64,000 bases of DNA, from positions 29,146-93,145 of the forward strand of contig NZ_JNXT01000044.1 in the NCBI RefSeq assembly GCF_000716675.1, given 5' to 3'. The translations under genes were made by a program, and so were the position numbers. This document shows, piece after piece, positions 61,061 through 64,000 of this stretch; position 1 is the stretch's first letter; the number at the start of each line of letters is the position of its first letter. A model generated the notes under the pieces. That model was not told where the DNA came from. It searched no databases and saw nothing but the letters and a program-made list of their open reading frames with translations. This DNA is from Streptomyces alboflavus. GTDB taxonomy: Bacteria > Actinomycetota > Actinomycetes > Streptomycetales > Streptomycetaceae.

Positions 61061-61300
61061 ACGGCCCACCATAAACGCGCTGGCCAATCAGTTCTGCAAA
61101 TCCACTTCCGCTCGGGGCCCCCGTCCGTACTCTGAAGGGCAGCGCCGGTGGGGGCCGGCGCCGATCAGGGGGCGAGACAGTCGGGTGCGACGCCCGGCGT
61201 GGGGGTGGCAGTCACGGCACGGCGGCGGCCGTGCGGCTGCGGTGTCCCCACTCCGGGTGCCGCATCCGCGTCGGTCGCTCTCCGACCTGTGGGGGTTTCC

Positions 61301-62077
61301 GTGGTTCGAATCCGAGTCCTGGTCGTCGACGACCACCGTATCTTCGCCGAGTCGCTCGCCGCGGCGCTCGCCGCGGAGCCCGACGTGGAGGTGTCCGCCG
61401 CGGGCAGCGGCCCCGCGGCCCTGCGCTGCCTGGACCGCGCGGCCGCGGAGGGCCGCAGATACGACGTCCTGCTCGTGGACGCCGACCTGGGCAGCTCCGC
61501 TTCGGCACTGCAGGGCGCCCGCCCCGCCGTGCCGGTGCACGACGGCCAGGCCGACGGCCTGGTGGACGGCATCTCGCTGGTGGCGGGCGTGCGTTCGGGC
61601 CAGCCCGCCGTGCGCACGGTCGTGCTCGCGGAGAAGGACGACCCGCGCCGTGCGGCCCTCGCCCTCGGCGCCGGAGCGTCCGGCTGGGTGGCGAAGGACT
61701 GCTCGCTGTCGCGGCTGCTCACGGTCATCCGGGGCGTCCTTCGCGACGAGACGCATCTGCCGCCCGCCCTGCTCACCGGCGTCCTGCGGGAACTGACCGC
61801 GGCGCGCAAGCACCGCACGGAGAGCGAGCGGCTCGTGGAGTCCCTCACCCCGCGCGAGCGCGAAGTGCTGCGGTGCATGGTCGCGGGGCTCGGCCGCAAG
61901 GCCGTCGCCGAGCGTCTTTTCCTGTCGCCGCACACCGTCCGCACCCATATGCAGAACGTCCTCGGCAAACTCGGCGTGCACTCCACGCTCGCCGCCGTCG
62001 CCCTGGCCCGCAGGGCGGGCGTCGGCCCCGCCGACCTAGCCGGGGACGTTGTCGAACGGGGCGGTCAACTGGCGTAG
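61301..62077 (+). CDS. LuxR family response regulator
   Basis: 258 residues, GTG at 61301 after GGGGG. Receiver: VLVVDDHRIFAESLAAAL, phospho-acceptor in DVLLVDADLGS, GASGWVAKDCS. HTH: LTPREREVLRCMVAGLGRKAVAERLFLSPHTVRTHMQNVLGKLGVHS. A loop insertion after the acceptor makes the receiver longer than usual. Partner kinase not seen. Converges on and overlaps the MarR gene by 42 bases. Confidence 0.88.
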   Translation: MVRIRVLVVDDHRIFAESLAAALAAEPDVEVSAAGSGPAALRCLDRAAAEGRRYDVLLVDADLGSSASALQGARPAVPVHDGQADGLVDGISLVAGVRSGQPAVRTVVLAEKDDPRRAALALGAGASGWVAKDCSLSRLLTVIRGVLRDETHLPPALLTGVLRELTAARKHRTESERLVESLTPREREVLRCMVAGLGRKAVAERLFLSPHTVRTHMQNVLGKLGVHSTLAAVALARRAGVGPADLAGDVVERGGQLA

Positions 62078-62533
62078 CAACGCCGCCAGTTCACCGCGCT
62101 GGGCGCGCGAGAGCTCACCGAGGATCGCCCGCTCCTGGTCGAGCAGGCCCGCGAGGGCCTGGTCGGCCCGGTCGCGGCCCTCGTCGGTGAGCCGCACAAG
62201 CACGCCGCGGCGGTCGCTGGGATCCGGCAGCCGCTCCACCAGGCCCTTCTTCGTGAGCCTGTCGATGCGGTTGGTCATCGTGCCCGACGTGACCAGGGTC
62301 TGGGTGAGGAGCTGGCCCGGCGAGAGCTGATACGGCGCGCCCGCCCGCCGCAGCGACGTCAGCACGTCGAACTCCCAGGGCTCCAGCTCATGCTCGGAGA
62401 ACGCCAGCCGACGCGCACGATCGAGGTGGCGCGCCAGCCTGCTCACGCGGCTCAGCACCTCGAGCGGTTCCACGTCGAGGTCAGGGCGCTCCCGACGCCA
62501 TGCAGCGACCAGCCGGTCGACCTCGTCCTCCAT
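62036..62533 (-). CDS. MarR family transcriptional regulator
   Basis: 165 residues. LEPWEFDVLTSLRRAGAPYQLSPGQLLTQTLVTSGTMTNRIDRLTKKGLVERLPDPSDRRGVLVRLT is the winged helix. ATG at 62533 lacks a strong ribosome site. A long palindrome lies just upstream and the divergent methyltransferase follows, so autoregulation and control of that gene are expected. Confidence 0.9.
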   Translation of the reverse strand: MEDEVDRLVAAWRRERPDLDVEPLEVLSRVSRLARHLDRARRLAFSEHELEPWEFDVLTSLRRAGAPYQLSPGQLLTQTLVTSGTMTNRIDRLTKKGLVERLPDPSDRRGVLVRLTDEGRDRADQALAGLLDQERAILGELSRAQRGELAALLRQLTAPFDNVPG

Positions 62534-62563
62534 GACGATCAGTGTAGGGGGTCCCTCGACATG

Positions 62564-62587
62564 AAGTCTCTTGACGTCAAGATACTT
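62564..62587. promoter_or_regulatory. MarR operator candidate around TCTTGACGTCAAGA
   Basis: A perfect 14-base palindrome (62569-62582) continues as AAGT...ACTT on both sides with one mismatched pair, 24 bases in all. The TTGA..TCAA core is common for MarR proteins. Confidence 0.75.
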
Positions 62588-62655
62588 CGGGGTCGAGGAT
62601 GGGGCTGACCGAGTCGGTACGCGTTCACGGCGACGTCGGCCGTGGGCCATCTCGC

Positions 62656-62720
62656 CGTCTTCGTCGTCTCGGTCGTCTCGTTCGTCTCCGTCGTCTCCGT
62701 TGTCTCCGTTGTCTCCGTCG
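62656..62720 (+). repeat. 9-bp microsatellite before the methyltransferase gene
   Basis: About seven copies of GTCTCCGTT-type units, ending 15 bases before the ATG at 62736. Confidence 0.8.
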
Positions 62721-62735
62721 CAGAGGAGCACCCCC

Positions 62736-63575
62736 ATGCCGCCCGCCGCGTCGCCCACCTGGGACCCGGACCAGTACCTGCGCCACTCCGGGCACCGCGC
62801 CCGGCCCTTCCTCGACCTCCTCGCCCGGGTGCCCCGGCTCCCCGCCGCCGCCGACGGCCGCCCGCCCCGCGTCGCCGACCTCGGCTGCGGGCCCGGCAAC
62901 GTCACCGTCCTGCTCGCCGAGCGCTGGCCCGACGCGCACATCACCGGCTACGACAACTCCCCGCAGATGCTCGAGCAGGCCGCGGCCCTCGCCGGGCCCA
63001 CGGCGGGCGGCGGCCGCCTGGAGTTCGAGGCCGCCGACGCCGGGGCGTGGGCGCCCGCCCCGGGGACGTACGACCTGATCCTTTCCAACGCCACCCTCCA
63101 GTGGGTGCCCGGGCACGCCGACCGCTTCCCCGACTGGGTGGCCGCGCTGCGGCCCGGCGGGGTGCTCGCCGTCCAGATGCCCGCCAACTTCCAGGCGCCC
63201 AGCCACGCCCTGATGCGGGAGCTCTGCGCGAGCGGGCGGTGGCGGGAGCGGCTCGGCGGGGTGCTGCGGCACGCCGACGCCGTCCTGGAGCCCGGCGCCT
63301 ATCTGGAGCTGCTTGCCGGGCTCGGGTGCGAGGCCGACGTCTGGGAGAGCACGTACCAGCAGCTGCTCGGTGGGGACGATCCCGTCCTCGACTGGGTCAA
63401 GGGGACCGGGCTTCGGCCCGTGCTCACCGCCCTCGCCGACGATCCCTCGGCCCGGGACGCCTTCCTCGGTGAGTACCGCGATCTGCTGCGCGTGGCCTAT
63501 CCGGCCGGGGCGCACGGGACCGTGTTCCCCTTCCGGCGGCTCTTCGCGGTGGCCCGCAAGGGGGGTGCGGTCTGA
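62736..63575 (+). CDS. tam: Trans-aconitate 2-methyltransferase-type enzyme
   Basis: 279 residues, AGAGGAG before ATG. WDPDQYLRHSGHRARPFLDLLARV, VADLGCGPGNVTVLLAERWPDAHITGYDNS, LSNATLQWVPGHADRFPDWVAALRPGGVLAVQMPANFQAPSH and the C-terminal VWESTYQQLLGGDDPVLDWVKGTGLRP match Tam, which methylates trans-aconitate. Divergent from MarR. Confidence 0.9.
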   Translation: MPPAASPTWDPDQYLRHSGHRARPFLDLLARVPRLPAAADGRPPRVADLGCGPGNVTVLLAERWPDAHITGYDNSPQMLEQAAALAGPTAGGGRLEFEAADAGAWAPAPGTYDLILSNATLQWVPGHADRFPDWVAALRPGGVLAVQMPANFQAPSHALMRELCASGRWRERLGGVLRHADAVLEPGAYLELLAGLGCEADVWESTYQQLLGGDDPVLDWVKGTGLRPVLTALADDPSARDAFLGEYRDLLRVAYPAGAHGTVFPFRRLFAVARKGGAV

Positions 63576-63952
63576 TGCTCGCCGCCGTCGATCATGTGCA
63601 GCTCGCCGCTCCGGTCGGCAGCGAGGAAGCGCTGCGCTCCTTCTACGTGGACGTGCTCGGCATGACCGAGGTGCCGAAGCCGCCCGTGCTCGCCGGGCGC
63701 GGGGGATGCTGGTTCGAGGCGGGCGCCGTCCGGCTGCACCTCGGCGTCGAGGCCGACTTCCGGCCCGCCCGCAAGGCCCACCCCGGCCTCCTCGTCACCG
63801 CCATCGAGGCCTACGCGGCCCGGCTCGCCGCCCTCGGCGCGGCCGTCACCTGGGACGAGCACCTCCCCGGACACCGGCGCTTCTATTCCGAGGACCCGGT
63901 GGGCAACCGCCTGGAGTTCCTCGAGCCGTACCCCGCGGCTCCCTCCGCCTGA
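63575..63952 (+). CDS. VOC (glyoxalase/bleomycin-resistance-like) family protein
   Basis: 125 residues. VDHVQLAAPVGSEEALRSFYVDVLGM, WFEAGAVRLHLGV, RFYSEDPVGNRLEFLEPY: a single VOC domain with His and Glu metal ligands. ATG overlaps the tam stop by one base, so the two are coupled. Substrate unknown. Confidence 0.9.
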   Translation: MLAAVDHVQLAAPVGSEEALRSFYVDVLGMTEVPKPPVLAGRGGCWFEAGAVRLHLGVEADFRPARKAHPGLLVTAIEAYAARLAALGAAVTWDEHLPGHRRFYSEDPVGNRLEFLEPYPAAPSA

Positions 63953-64000
63953 CCCACCCGGCAACCCCGCCCCCGCTCCGCGGGTGCCGCCCCACCCACC

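Overview
The window is a very GC-rich actinobacterial chromosome segment. Gene content points to Streptomyces: an SsgA-family sporulation regulator, two Scr1/DUF397-type regulators, a resuscitation-promoting factor, protein O-mannosyltransferase, GTG starts, and third codon positions that are almost all G or C. From memory (not checked), the core gene order (ssg, tandem PBPs, pmt, rsmI, tatD, rpfB, ksgA, ispE, ABC-F, galKET) matches the SCO313x-SCO316x block of S. coelicolor. I saw no rRNA or tRNA gene.

Layout. 1-5.2 kb: an ECF sigma factor cut by the window edge, an FMN quinone/azo reductase, a lipoprotein-histidine kinase pair, a GNAT and exonuclease III. 5.3-14.5 kb: a Tat-exported protein, a MerR regulator divergent from a three-gene monooxygenase-hydrolase-SDR operon, a small hydrophilic protein and a tricorn-type protease. 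14.6-21 kb: TetR-MMPL exporter, SsgA-like protein, and a nickel-type ECF importer (NikMN-Q-O) behind a Nur-box-like site. 21-22.3 kb: a serine hydrolase.

22.3-32 kb is the accessory region. It holds two gene fragments bracketing a TetR/oxidoreductase pair, an ATPase-Scr1-DUF397 cluster, a TPR-type XRE regulator divergent from a DUF1399-like protein, a methyltransferase, a winged-helix/zinc-ribbon protein, and a 900-bp cassette with 17-bp perfect inverted repeats and 7-bp direct repeats that carries only a methyltransferase.

32-64 kb returns to core genes: EamA-YbaK, two paralogous penicillin-binding proteins, a minimal type I-E-like CRISPR lying between two versions of the pmt 3' end, pmt, rsmI, a zinc-ribbon protein, a tatD that has lost its 5' end, rpfB, about 970 bp of repeats, ksgA, ispE, Uma2, ABC-F, two PQQ-propeller membrane proteins, an atypical LuxR regulator, AhpD-like protein, galT-galE-galK, a sodium:solute symporter, GNAT, LuxR response regulator, MarR, a trans-aconitate-type methyltransferase and a VOC protein.

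Two themes stand out. A dispersed palindromic element (copies near 14.5, 41.1, 44.5 and 60.5 kb) sits exactly at the broken ends of two genes (tatD 5', GNAT 3'). Short tandem repeats are frequent, both inside coding ends and between genes. Regulation can be read from many clean palindromes next to regulator genes (MerR, TetR, XRE, MarR, Nur-like).
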